NCBI GenBank assembly: GCA_017307855.1
Contig: JAFKGD010000004.1
Span: 248,001-312,000, forward strand
Direction: 5' to 3'
Source of the DNA: Burkholderiales bacterium
GTDB taxonomy: Bacteria; Pseudomonadota; Gammaproteobacteria; Burkholderiales; Burkholderiaceae_C
DNA length: 64,000 nt
In this document: positions 55,346-63,757 of the stretch, piece by piece
How positions within the stretch are numbered: position 1 is the first letter of the stretch
How the letters are laid out: each line of letters begins with the position of its first letter
Made by a program: the position numbers and the translations under genes
Notes under the pieces: model-generated
The model's database searches: none
What the model was told of the DNA's origin: nothing
The model's input: only the letters and a program-made list of their open reading frames with translations

Positions 55346-56698
55346 TTACAGCGCGTCGCTATCGGCGGCCTGCAGCATCCGTTCGCACAGCCGGGCCGAG
55401 GGCAGCACGGCCACGGCCGGGTCGCAGGCGGTGGTCAGTGCGCTGCGTTGCGATGCGTCCAGTGCCGCCACGGCCGGATCGGCCAGCAGCAGCGTGACCA
55501 GCGGCGTGCGCCGCTCGATGGCCTGCGCGCCCAGCGAGCGCACCAGCGCCGCGGCCGCGGGCTTGCCCAGCGACACGGCCAGCGTGTGCGCGAGCGCCTC
55601 GGAGCAGACCACGCCCTGCAACTCGTCGATGTTGCGGGCCATGCGTTGCGGATCGGCGCGCAGGCCGGACAGCGCCGAGTTCACGGCGCTGGCGGCGGCG
55701 AAGGCCTGCACCCACAGCTGCGGCCACACGGCCACCTCGGCCTGCCACTGGCCCATGCCGCGCTCGTGCGCCTGCGCCATGGTCGAGAGCAGCGTGGCCG
55801 CCAGATGCGGCACCTGCGCACAGGCCGCCACGGCCTGCATGCAGGCCACGGGATTGCGCTTGTGGGGCATGGCGCTCGATCCGCCGCTCTGCGCATCGCC
55901 CGCCACCACTTCGGCGACCTCGGCCTGCGACATCAGCACCAGGTCGCCCGCGATCTTGGACAGCGATCCCGCGAGCACCGCCACCTCCAGCCCGAGGCGC
56001 ATCCACTCGTCACGCTGCGTATGCCAGTTGCCCACGGCGCAGCGCAGGCCCAGCTGCGCGGCCATGCGGGCCGCCACGCGCTCGCCCGCCTCGCCCAGCG
56101 TCGAGAGATTGCCGACGGCACCGCCGAGCTGCAGCGCCAGCGCGCGTTGCGCAAGCTGCCGCAGCTGCGCGTGGCTGCGCGCCAGCGGCGCGGCCCACTG
56201 CGCGCATTTGAGTCCCCAGCTGGTCACCTGCGCGGGCTGCAGCAGCGTGCGTGCCAGCATGGGCGTGCGCGCGTGGCGGGCGGCTTCGTCGCGCAGCCAT
56301 TGCACGCTGGCCTGCACCTGGGCAAGCAGTTCGCCCAGCGCATGGCGCGTCATGAGCGCCTGCGCGGTGTCGACCACGTCCTGCGTGGTGGCACCGTAGT
56401 GCAGGTGGCGCACGGCGTCGGCCTGGCCGGCGGACTGCAGCGCCTGCGTGAGCGCGGCCACCAGCGGCACGGCCATGGCGCCGCTGCGACGCCCGCCTTC
56501 GGTCAGCGCGGCGGCATCCAGTTGCAGGCTGTCGCACGCGGCCACGATGGCCTGCGCCGCGGATGGCGGGATCACCTCTTCCTGCGCCTGGGCGCGGGCC
56601 AGCGCGGATTCGAAATCCAGCATGGCGCGGCACAGCGCCGCGTCGTCGAACAGCGTGCCGGCCGCGGCCGGCACGAGGATGTTCCCGAAGACGTTCAC
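55346..56698 (-). CDS. pcaB: 3-carboxy-cis,cis-muconate cycloisomerase
   Basis: 450 residues, the usual PcaB length, fumarase/aspartase superfamily. The signature GGSSAMPHKRNPVACM and HLHYGATTQDVVDTA are intact. It converts 3-carboxy-cis,cis-muconate to 4-carboxymuconolactone, the substrate of the PcaC half of the downstream fusion. I chose GTG 56698 (VNVFGNILVP), which has GGAG 12 nt upstream; an in-frame TTG at 56719 is an alternative. Confidence 0.93.
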   Translation of the reverse strand: MNVFGNILVPAAAGTLFDDAALCRAMLDFESALARAQAQEEVIPPSAAQAIVAACDSLQLDAAALTEGGRRSGAMAVPLVAALTQALQSAGQADAVRHLHYGATTQDVVDTAQALMTRHALGELLAQVQASVQWLRDEAARHARTPMLARTLLQPAQVTSWGLKCAQWAAPLARSHAQLRQLAQRALALQLGGAVGNLSTLGEAGERVAARMAAQLGLRCAVGNWHTQRDEWMRLGLEVAVLAGSLSKIAGDLVLMSQAEVAEVVAGDAQSGGSSAMPHKRNPVACMQAVAACAQVPHLAATLLSTMAQAHERGMGQWQAEVAVWPQLWVQAFAAASAVNSALSGLRADPQRMARNIDELQGVVCSEALAHTLAVSLGKPAAAALVRSLGAQAIERRTPLVTLLLADPAVAALDASQRSALTTACDPAVAVLPSARLCERMLQAADSDAL

Positions 56699-56735
56699 GA
56701 TGCGCGAGGGCTCCTGCAAAGGGCGGCGGCGGGCC

Positions 56736-57716
56736 TCAGACCGTGGCGCCCGACGCCTTGATGACGGCGCCCCACTTGGCGCTCTCGCGCTGGATCAGCG
56801 CCGCGTACTGCGTGGCATCGCCCAGCAGCGGCTCGGCGCCTTCGACGCCCAGCTTGGACTGGAAGGCCGCCGTGCCCGCCACCTGCAGGATCTGCCTGCC
56901 CATCGCCTCGATCGCCGGTGCCGGCGTGGCGCGCGGGGCCATCAGGCCGTAGGTCAGCGTGCTCTCGAAGCCCTTGAGCTGGGCCACGCCCGATTCGGCC
57001 ACCGTGGGCACATTGGGCAGCTGCGCCAGGCGCTTCGCGCTGGTGACCGCCAGCGCGCGCAGCTTGCCGCTGGCCACCAGCGCCTGCGCCGGCGGAATCA
57101 CGCTGAACATCATCTGCACCTGCCCGCCCACCACGTCGGTGAGCGCGGGCGCCGTGCCCTTGTACGGGATGTGCGTCATCTTCGTGCCCAGCATGTGCGC
57201 CAGCATCTCGGCCGTCAGGTGGCCGCCCGTGCCGGCGCCGCTGGAGGCGTAGTTGAAGTTGCCGTTGGCTTTGCGGATGGCCGCCACCAGGTCGGCCATC
57301 GACTGGATGGGCGAGGTTTCGGCCACCACCAGCACCAGCGCCGAGGTGGCGAACATGGCCACGGGCGCCAGGTCTTTCTGCACGTCGAACTTCAGGCCCG
57401 TGTAGAGCGCGGGATTGATCGAGATGGTGCCCGTGTGGCCCAGCAGCAGCGTGGTGCCGTCGGCCGCCGCGCGCACCACGAACTCGGTGCCGATGTTGCC
57501 GCCGGCACCCGCGCGGTTTTCCACGATGTGGCTGCGGCCGGTGGATTCGGTCAGCCCGTTGGCCATCTGGCGGCCCAGCACGTCGTTGCCGCCGCCCGGC
57601 GCGAACGGCACGACGATGCGCACGGGCCGGCTGGACTGGGTCCGGCCCAGGGAGGGCAGCGCGCCCAGGGCGGAAAGCGCCAGCAGGTGACGGCGGTTGG
57701 GTTGGAAGCGGTTCAT
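56736..57716 (-). CDS. Bug-family tripartite tricarboxylate transporter substrate-binding protein
   Basis: 326 residues. A signal with an Arg pair (NRRHLLALSALGALPSLG) precedes PVRIVVPFAPGGGNDVL, IVENRAGAGGNIG, NYASSGAGTGGHL and HIPYKGTAPALTDVVGG, all Bug hallmarks. AAGGAG lies at a good distance. Placed first in an operon with pcaB and pcaL, it probably binds an aromatic acid or a pathway intermediate for import (inference). The tctBA permease genes at 60.4 kb may supply its membrane parts. Confidence 0.93.
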   Translation of the reverse strand: MNRFQPNRRHLLALSALGALPSLGRTQSSRPVRIVVPFAPGGGNDVLGRQMANGLTESTGRSHIVENRAGAGGNIGTEFVVRAAADGTTLLLGHTGTISINPALYTGLKFDVQKDLAPVAMFATSALVLVVAETSPIQSMADLVAAIRKANGNFNYASSGAGTGGHLTAEMLAHMLGTKMTHIPYKGTAPALTDVVGGQVQMMFSVIPPAQALVASGKLRALAVTSAKRLAQLPNVPTVAESGVAQLKGFESTLTYGLMAPRATPAPAIEAMGRQILQVAGTAAFQSKLGVEGAEPLLGDATQYAALIQRESAKWGAVIKASGATV

Positions 57717-57818
57717 GGCGGAGGTCTCCTTGTGTCTTTCGCTCGGCGGCAGTGTGACCGGACGACAATCAAGAAAAAACCACTTCCACCTTTCTTCACA
57801 AGCTACAAAATACGCCGT

Positions 57819-58700
57819 GTGGATACCAACTTCCTGCACACCTTCCTGCTCGTGGCCGCCAAGGGCTCGATGGCCGAGGCGGCACGGCAGCTCGACCTGA
57901 GCCCGGCCGCCGTGGCGCAGCAGATGCGCGTGCTCGAAGCCGAGCTGGGCACCCCGCTGCTGCTGCGGGCCGGCCGCACGGTGCGCCCCACCGAGGCGGG
58001 CTACCGGCTGGTCGAGAAGGCCGAGGCCATCGTGCGCGACACCGCGCGGCTGCGCACCTGGGTGCATGGCGACGAACTGCAGCACGAGCTGCACGTGGGC
58101 ACCATCAATACCGTGCTGCACAGCGCCCTGCCCCTGATCCTGCAGGTGTTCACCGGCCGCCATCCGGCCACGCGCGTGTCGATCCGCTCGGCTGTGGCCA
58201 CGCAGCTCTACGACCTGGTGACGGACGGCAGCATCGATGCCGCGCTCACGCTCAGGCCCGCGTTCGAGCTGCCCAAGACACTGCGCTGGAAGCTGTTGCG
58301 CGAGGAACCGCTGGTGCTGCTCGTGCCGCGCCGGCTGGCGGGTGAAGATCCTCTGCAACTGCTGCGCACCCAGCCACTGATCCGCTACGACCGCACGCTG
58401 GGCGGCGGCAAGCTGGCCGACGAATACCTGCGGGACGCGGGCATCGTCCCGCTCGAGCGGTTCGAACTCAATTCGCTGCTGGCGGTGTCGATGATGGTCG
58501 AGCGTGGCCTGGGCGTGGCGCTGGTGCCCGACATCGATTCGCCGCTGCAGGCCGGCAAGGCGCTCGCACGCCTGCCGCTGCCGCAGGCGCGCTCGCGGCG
58601 CTCGCTGGGTTTGCTGTGGCTGCGCGCCTCGCCGCGCAAGGGGTTGATCGAGAGTTTCCTGCAGTGCTCGCAGCAGGCGATGGGCGGCCCACGCAACTAG
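57819..58700 (+). CDS. LysR family regulator divergent from the pca operon
   Basis: 293 residues. HTH at the N-terminus (AAKGSMAEAARQLDLSPAAV), then a two-lobed co-inducer domain (HVGTINTVLHSALPLILQVF; LGVALVPDIDSP). It starts at GTG 57819 (MDTNFLHTFL), with TACAAA at 57804-57809 as a possible -10 only 9 nt upstream. Divergent orientation from the Bug-pcaB-pcaL operon makes it the likely activator. The 58701-58913 gap shows no clear element. Confidence 0.92.
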   Translation: MDTNFLHTFLLVAAKGSMAEAARQLDLSPAAVAQQMRVLEAELGTPLLLRAGRTVRPTEAGYRLVEKAEAIVRDTARLRTWVHGDELQHELHVGTINTVLHSALPLILQVFTGRHPATRVSIRSAVATQLYDLVTDGSIDAALTLRPAFELPKTLRWKLLREEPLVLLVPRRLAGEDPLQLLRTQPLIRYDRTLGGGKLADEYLRDAGIVPLERFELNSLLAVSMMVERGLGVALVPDIDSPLQAGKALARLPLPQARSRRSLGLLWLRASPRKGLIESFLQCSQQAMGGPRN

Positions 58701-58913
58701 GGCCTGTTCACCTGGCGACCGATCCGCCCACGAAATGCCCCGGCACTAGTTCACGGCCAGCGCTGTGGTCGCAGCGCGACGCGGGCCCATCCAGATGGCG
58801 CCAGCGTGACAAACAGCCGCTCCCGCGTGGCCTTGTGAAACGTCCGGTGATCCTTTACTGCCTAGACTGCGTAGTTACCCTGAGTCACCCCACCCCCCTT
58901 ATTGGTCCTGCGC

Positions 58914-59684
58914 ATGGAAAAACTGGTCACGAGCTATTCGACGACGATGGTCGCCATCTCCTTCCTCATTTCGATGGTGGGCGCCTTCATCGCGTTGAAT
59001 GCCGCGCGCAACATGCTGCGCGCCGACGGCAGCCTCCATCGCATGAATACCTTCACGGCCAGCCTGGCGCTGGGCGGCATCGGCGTGTGGGCCATGCACT
59101 TCGTGGGCATGCTGGCGCTGCGCCTGCCGCTGGGCCATGGCTACTCGATGGTCGAGACCGGCCTGTCGCTGGTGGCCGCGGCCGCCGCCACGGGTGCCGC
59201 GCTGGTGTTCGTCGCGCGCAACCCGGGCAGCCGCGTGCGCCTGCTCGTGGCCGGCGTGCTGCTGGGCCTGGCGGTGTGCGTGATGCACTACCTGGGCATG
59301 CAGGGCATGCGCTTCGGCGGCTACTTCCTGTGGTCGGTGCCGCTGGTGCTGGCTTCGATCGCCATCGCCATCGTCGCAGCCACCGCCGCGCTGTGGCTGG
59401 CCTTCAACACGCGAGGCGTGGCCGGAACCACGCTGGCCGCCATGGTGATGGCCGTGGCCGTGTGCGCCATGCACTACACCGGCATGGGCGCCGCCGACTT
59501 CATCTGCACCGTGGACAACCGCTCGGCCGTGCCCACCGGCTTCGGCGTCATCAGCTCGTGGGAACTGCCCTCGATGGTGATCTTCTCGGTGGCCTGCTTC
59601 GCCGTGGTGCTGGCGGCCGACCAGCTGTTCAACGCCCTGTCCGAAGCGCCCCGGGCAGCCACCAAACCGGCCACCGGCAACTGA
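58914..59684 (+). CDS. Stand-alone MHYT-domain membrane sensor
   Basis: 256 residues, seven predicted membrane helices. Three MHxxGM repeats are visible: MHFVGMLAL, MHYLGMQGM and MHYTGMGAA, proposed to bind copper and sense gases such as O2, CO or NO. MHYT domains are usually fused to GGDEF/EAL or kinase output; here the protein ends after the last helix (a 20-residue tail), so output must come from a partner. ATG 58914. Confidence 0.9.
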   Translation: MEKLVTSYSTTMVAISFLISMVGAFIALNAARNMLRADGSLHRMNTFTASLALGGIGVWAMHFVGMLALRLPLGHGYSMVETGLSLVAAAAATGAALVFVARNPGSRVRLLVAGVLLGLAVCVMHYLGMQGMRFGGYFLWSVPLVLASIAIAIVAATAALWLAFNTRGVAGTTLAAMVMAVAVCAMHYTGMGAADFICTVDNRSAVPTGFGVISSWELPSMVIFSVACFAVVLAADQLFNALSEAPRAATKPATGN

Positions 59685-59721
59685 GCGACGGCAGCGCGGC
59701 GCCCAGCCGCCGCCGTCCGGC

Positions 59722-60147
59722 TCAATCGCGCATCCGGCTCGCGAACGTCACGGCATCCACCAACGCCGGCAATTGGCCGGAATGAAGCCCCGCCAGCCGC
59801 TCGAGCTTGCGGCGTCCGGCCGCCAGCAGGTGCACTTCGACTTGCCGTCGATCCTCCGCGCTCGGCCTGCGCCGTACCAGCCCCGCCTGTTCGCACCGCG
59901 TCACCAGTGCCACGACGCCGTGCACTTGCGTCTGCAAACGCTCGGCCAGTTCTGAAATGCTGGCCCATTCGCGACCGTCGAATCCCTGCGTGTGCAGCAG
60001 GAGCTGGTACTGCAGCGCGGTGATGCCCTCTACACGCGCCGCGTCTTCGCTGAAACGAAGGAAGCAGCGCAGCATGTACCTGAAATTGGAAAGCGCTTCG
60101 TAGCGGCTCTTCTCGACCGCGGCGGCGCTTTCATCGTCCGGCTTCAT
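59722..60147 (-). CDS. MarR family transcriptional regulator
   Basis: 141 residues, winged HTH with the recognition region ISELAERLQTQVHGVVALVTRCEQAGLVRR and wing SAEDRRQVEVHL. GGAGG lies upstream of ATG 60147. Divergent from tctBA, with candidate operator repeats in between, so control of that transporter by an aromatic or carboxylic acid is likely (inference). Confidence 0.92.
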   Translation of the reverse strand: MKPDDESAAAVEKSRYEALSNFRYMLRCFLRFSEDAARVEGITALQYQLLLHTQGFDGREWASISELAERLQTQVHGVVALVTRCEQAGLVRRRPSAEDRRQVEVHLLAAGRRKLERLAGLHSGQLPALVDAVTFASRMRD

Positions 60148-60207
60148 TCCTTCGTCCTCCGTTCGTGGGGCGCGACTATAGCGCCGGCTCCGCCCTGCCC
60201 GCATCCG

Positions 60208-60257
60208 TTGACAGGGAAATTACTCATGTTGTGATGCAAATTACCTCATACCATGAG
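60208..60257. promoter_or_regulatory. Promoter and repeat array between marR-type gene and tctB
   Basis: TTGACA (60208-60213) is a good plus-strand -35. It overlaps direct repeats AAATTACTCAT (60217-60227) and AAATTACCTCAT (60238-60249), spaced 21 bp, and an inverted repeat CTCATG (60223-60228) / CATGAG (60252-60257). A dimeric MarR repressor covering this area would block tctBA transcription (inference). The remainder of 60148-60399 shows nothing further. Confidence 0.55.
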
Positions 60258-60399
60258 ACACCTGACCGGAAGCTGACTCACCCCATCCGGCTTGCCTTGC
60301 GGCGCTACGCGTCGCCTTCAGACATTCCTCGTCGCCCGTCTCGCGGTGCCCTGCGCCGCGGGCCGATCCGTTTTCCATTTTTCCGATTGATTCCAACGA

Positions 60400-60885
60400 A
60401 TGCAGATCAAGAGTCACAAGGATTTCGTCGCCGGACTGATGTTCATGGCGGTTGGTACGTCATTCGCCGTCGGCGCACTTTCATACAAGGTCGGCGATGC
60501 CGCACGCATGGGGCCGGGCTACTTTCCGCTGCTGCTGGGGATCATCCTGGCGTTGCTGGGCAGCGGCGTGGCGGCAGGCGCCCTGTCTCCCCGCAGCCAG
60601 GGGGCGGCACGCATCGGCGGCATCGCGTGGAAGCCATTGCTGCTGATCGTCGGCGCCAACCTGCTGTTCGGCGTGCTGCTGGGCGGCATTCCCACGCTGG
60701 GCGTTCCGGCCATGGGATTGATCGTGGCCATCTTCGGCGTGGTGATCGTGTCCAGCCTGGCCGGCCACCAGTTCACGCTGCGCGGCGCGCTGCTGCTGGC
60801 CGTGGTGCTGGCCATCGGCAGCTATCTGACCTTCGTCGTCGGCCTGAGCCTGCAGTTCCAGGTCTGGCCCACGTTCATCGGCTGA
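60400..60885 (+). CDS. tctB: Tripartite tricarboxylate transporter small membrane subunit TctB
   Basis: 161 residues, four predicted helices. The N-terminus (KDFVAGLMFMAVGTSFAVGA) and RMGPGYFPLLLGIILALLG match the family. It forms the permease with TctA in the inner membrane. No Shine-Dalgarno is visible at ATG 60400. The stop codon is 11 bp before tctA. Confidence 0.92.
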   Translation: MQIKSHKDFVAGLMFMAVGTSFAVGALSYKVGDAARMGPGYFPLLLGIILALLGSGVAAGALSPRSQGAARIGGIAWKPLLLIVGANLLFGVLLGGIPTLGVPAMGLIVAIFGVVIVSSLAGHQFTLRGALLLAVVLAIGSYLTFVVGLSLQFQVWPTFIG

Positions 60886-60896
60886 GGATCGACACC

Positions 60897-62411
60897 ATGG
60901 AATTGCTCGACCATCTCGCACTGGGCTTCGGCACCGCCTTCACCCTTCAGAACCTGATGTATGCCTTCATCGGCTGCCTGCTGGGCACGCTGATCGGCGT
61001 ACTGCCCGGCGTGGGGCCCACGGCCACCATTGCCATGCTGCTGCCCGCCACCTATGCGCTGCCGCCTGTGGCGGCGCTGATCATGCTGGCCGGCATCTAC
61101 TACGGATCGCAATATGGCGGCTCCACCACCGCCATCCTGGTCAACCTGCCGGGCGAAGCGTCGTCCGTCGTCACGGCGATCGACGGCCACGCCATGGCCA
61201 AGAACGGCCGCGGGGGCGCCGCACTGGCGGCGGCCGGTCTGGGGTCTTTCTTCGCGGGCAGCGTGGCCACGCTGGTGCTGGCCGCATTCGCTCCACCGCT
61301 CACCGAGATCGCCTTCAAGTTCGGGCCCGCCGAGTATTTCTCGCTGATGGTGCTGGGCCTGATCGGTGCGGTGGTGCTGGCCTCCGGCTCGCTGCTCAAG
61401 GCCATTTGCATGATCATCCTGGGCCTGCTGCTGGGACTGGTGGGCACCGACGTGAATTCGGGCGTGGCGCGCTATTCGTTCGATATTCCCGAGCTCACCG
61501 ACGGCATCAGCTTCATCGCGATCGCCATGGGCATCTTCGGTTACGGCGAGATCATCGCCAACCTTGCCAAGCCCGAGGAAGAGCGCCAGATCTACACGGC
61601 GCGACTGAGCGGCCTGTGGCCCACGGCACAGGATTTCCGCAACATGACGCCCGCCGTGCTGCGCGGCACCACGCTGGGCAGCTGCATGGGCATCCTGCCC
61701 GGTGGCGGCGCCCTGTTGTCGGCGTTCGCCTCGTACACGCTCGAGAAGAAGCTGGCGCTGCGCCCCGGCGAAGAGCCCTTCGGCCAGGGCAACATCCGCG
61801 GTGTGGCGGGCCCCGAGTCGGCCAACAACGCCGGCGCGCAGACATCGTTCGTGCCCCTGCTCACCCTGGGTATCCCCAGCAACACGGTGATGGCGCTGAT
61901 GGTGGGTGCGATGACCATCCACAACATCCAGCCCGGCCCGCAGGTGATGACCAGCAACCCCGAGCTGTTCTGGGGCCTGATCGCCTCGATGTGGATCGGC
62001 AACCTGATGCTCATCGTGCTGAACCTGCCGCTGATCGGCGTGTGGGTGAAGCTGCTGTCGGTGCCCTACAAGTGGCTGTTCCCGGCCATCGTGCTGTTCT
62101 GCGCCATCGGCGTGTACTCCACCAACAACAACACCTTCGACGTCTGGATGCTGGGCTGGTTCGGCGTGGTGGGCTACATCTTCCACAAGCTCGAATGCGA
62201 GCCCGCGCCGCTGCTGCTCGGTCTCATCCTGGGTCCGATGATGGAAGAGAACCTGCGCCGCGCGCTGCTGCTCTCGCGCGGCGACTGGAGCGTGTTCGTC
62301 ACCCGCCCGATCTCGGCGACGTTGCTGGTCGGCGCCGTTCTGCTGATGACGATCGTGCTGTTGCCGGCGGTGCGCCAGAAGCGCGAAGAGGCCTTCGTCG
62401 AGGAGGGGTGA
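60897..62411 (+). CDS. tctA: Tripartite tricarboxylate transporter large membrane subunit TctA
   Basis: 504 residues, about twelve helices. Hallmarks: GTLIGVLPGVGPTATIAML near the N-terminus, GIYYGSQYGGSTTAILVNLPG, the mirror motif GSCMGILPGGGALLSAFASY and GPESANNAGAQTSFVPLLTL. GAGG lies 10 nt before ATG 60897. Typical of the Na+-driven TTT permease. No tctC lies beside it, so it probably works with Bug proteins such as those at 1-859 and 56736. Confidence 0.95.
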   Translation: MELLDHLALGFGTAFTLQNLMYAFIGCLLGTLIGVLPGVGPTATIAMLLPATYALPPVAALIMLAGIYYGSQYGGSTTAILVNLPGEASSVVTAIDGHAMAKNGRGGAALAAAGLGSFFAGSVATLVLAAFAPPLTEIAFKFGPAEYFSLMVLGLIGAVVLASGSLLKAICMIILGLLLGLVGTDVNSGVARYSFDIPELTDGISFIAIAMGIFGYGEIIANLAKPEEERQIYTARLSGLWPTAQDFRNMTPAVLRGTTLGSCMGILPGGGALLSAFASYTLEKKLALRPGEEPFGQGNIRGVAGPESANNAGAQTSFVPLLTLGIPSNTVMALMVGAMTIHNIQPGPQVMTSNPELFWGLIASMWIGNLMLIVLNLPLIGVWVKLLSVPYKWLFPAIVLFCAIGVYSTNNNTFDVWMLGWFGVVGYIFHKLECEPAPLLLGLILGPMMEENLRRALLLSRGDWSVFVTRPISATLLVGAVLLMTIVLLPAVRQKREEAFVEEG

Positions 62412-62451
62412 GCCGTTCCTGAAGCCGGCCGGCCGCCGCTATATTGGCCGC

Positions 62452-63057
62452 ATGGTCGATTTCATCACGGGCTTCATCGAGCGCTTCGGCTACCTGGGCG
62501 TGGCGCTGCTCATGGCGGCGGAGAACATCTTCCCGCCCATCCCCTCCGAACTCATCATGCCGTTCGCCGGCGCGGCCGCCGCGCGCGGCGAACTCAGCCT
62601 GGCCGGGCTGGTGGTGGCGGGCGGCATCGGCTCGCTGCTGGGCACGCTGCCGTGGTACTGGCTGGGCCGCAGCATCGGCGCCGAGCGGCTGCGCGCCTGG
62701 GTGCGGCGCCATGGCCGCTGGCTGGCCATGACGCCGCCCGACCTGGCGCGGGCCGAAGACTGGTTCGGGCGCAAGGGCGGCTGGGCCTTGCTGGGCGGAC
62801 GGATGGTGCCGGCCGTGCGCAGCGTGATCTCGATGCCGGCCGGTATCGCGCGCATGCCGCTGGCGACGATGCTGGCCTGGTCGGCCGGCGGCACGCTGGC
62901 ATGGTCCGCGTTGCTGGCGGGGCTGGGCTATGCGCTGGCCGAGCAGTACGCACGCGTGGCCGACGTGGTCGACACGGTCGCGACGGGCGTGGTCATGGTG
63001 CTCGCCGTGGTGTATGCGTGGCGGGTGGTGGCCATCCCGCGTTCGCAGGAGGGCTGA
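62452..63057 (+). CDS. DedA family membrane protein
   Basis: 201 residues, four to five helices. Motifs: ENIFPPIPSELIMPFAGA (E and PPIPSE near residue 25), then FGRKGGWALLGGRMVPAVRS and SMPAGIARMP. DedA proteins are proposed undecaprenyl-phosphate or phospholipid translocases using the proton gradient. A TATATT box at 62440-62445 ends 6 nt before ATG and no Shine-Dalgarno is present, suggesting a leaderless transcript. Confidence 0.92.
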   Translation: MVDFITGFIERFGYLGVALLMAAENIFPPIPSELIMPFAGAAAARGELSLAGLVVAGGIGSLLGTLPWYWLGRSIGAERLRAWVRRHGRWLAMTPPDLARAEDWFGRKGGWALLGGRMVPAVRSVISMPAGIARMPLATMLAWSAGGTLAWSALLAGLGYALAEQYARVADVVDTVATGVVMVLAVVYAWRVVAIPRSQEG

Positions 63058-63072
63058 GGCCGCAGGGCCTGT

Positions 63073-63693
63073 TCAGGCGTGGCCTGCGGTGGGCTGCGTC
63101 GCCATGCCTGCCGTCTTCGCCTCGTCATACGCACGGTGCACCGCCAGTGCCCGCCCCCGTGGCGTGAGCTGCAGCACACGGTCGCTGCCGGCGGTTTCGT
63201 GTGCCGCCATCTGGCGCGCGATCAGCAGATCGACGGCGTGCTCCAGCGCCAGCGCCGGTTCGCCGCCGATGCGCTCGCCCAGCGCGGCGGTGGGAATCGG
63301 CTGGGGATCGGCGCGGGCCAGCTCGATCATCACGAGCTCCTCGGCGCGCGACAGCGGCACGCGCTCGGGCCCCGAGCCGAACAGCGTCGCCGGGCCCCGG
63401 CGCAGGTAGTCGCGGCGGGCGTCGCGCGGATCGCGCCGCGGCGGATCGGCTCGCGGGCGCGGCACCGGATCGTCACGATCGAGCAGCGGGGCCAGCACCT
63501 CGACCAGCGCCACGCACACCACGCCGCCAATCAGCACGATCACCGCCACGCGCGGCACGGGCACGGCGCCCGTGAGGAAATCCAGCAGCGGCCCGGCTGG
63601 GCGCGCCCACGGCGCCGCCTTGAGCCATTCGGCCACCAGGGCGGCCAGCGCGGGCGCGGCCACCACCAGCAGGAAGATCCTGAAGTACTTCAT
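63073..63693 (-). CDS. Membrane protein of unknown function with winged-helix-like tail
   Basis: 206 residues. Two N-terminal helices (FRIFLLVVAAPALAALVAEW and VAVIVLIGGVVCVALVEVLA) are followed by an Arg/Asp/Pro linker and a helical domain (PLSRAEELVMIELARADPQP; LEHAVDLLIARQMAAHE; VLQLTPRGRALAV) resembling a winged helix. Not recognised as a named family. GAGGG precedes ATG 63693. It converges with dedA. Confidence 0.75.
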   Translation of the reverse strand: MKYFRIFLLVVAAPALAALVAEWLKAAPWARPAGPLLDFLTGAVPVPRVAVIVLIGGVVCVALVEVLAPLLDRDDPVPRPRADPPRRDPRDARRDYLRRGPATLFGSGPERVPLSRAEELVMIELARADPQPIPTAALGERIGGEPALALEHAVDLLIARQMAAHETAGSDRVLQLTPRGRALAVHRAYDEAKTAGMATQPTAGHA

Positions 63694-63757
63694 CGTCCCT
63701 CGCCTTCCGGGTTGTCGAGGGCCCATGGTAGTACGGCGCCCGTCGAGGCGCCGTCCA

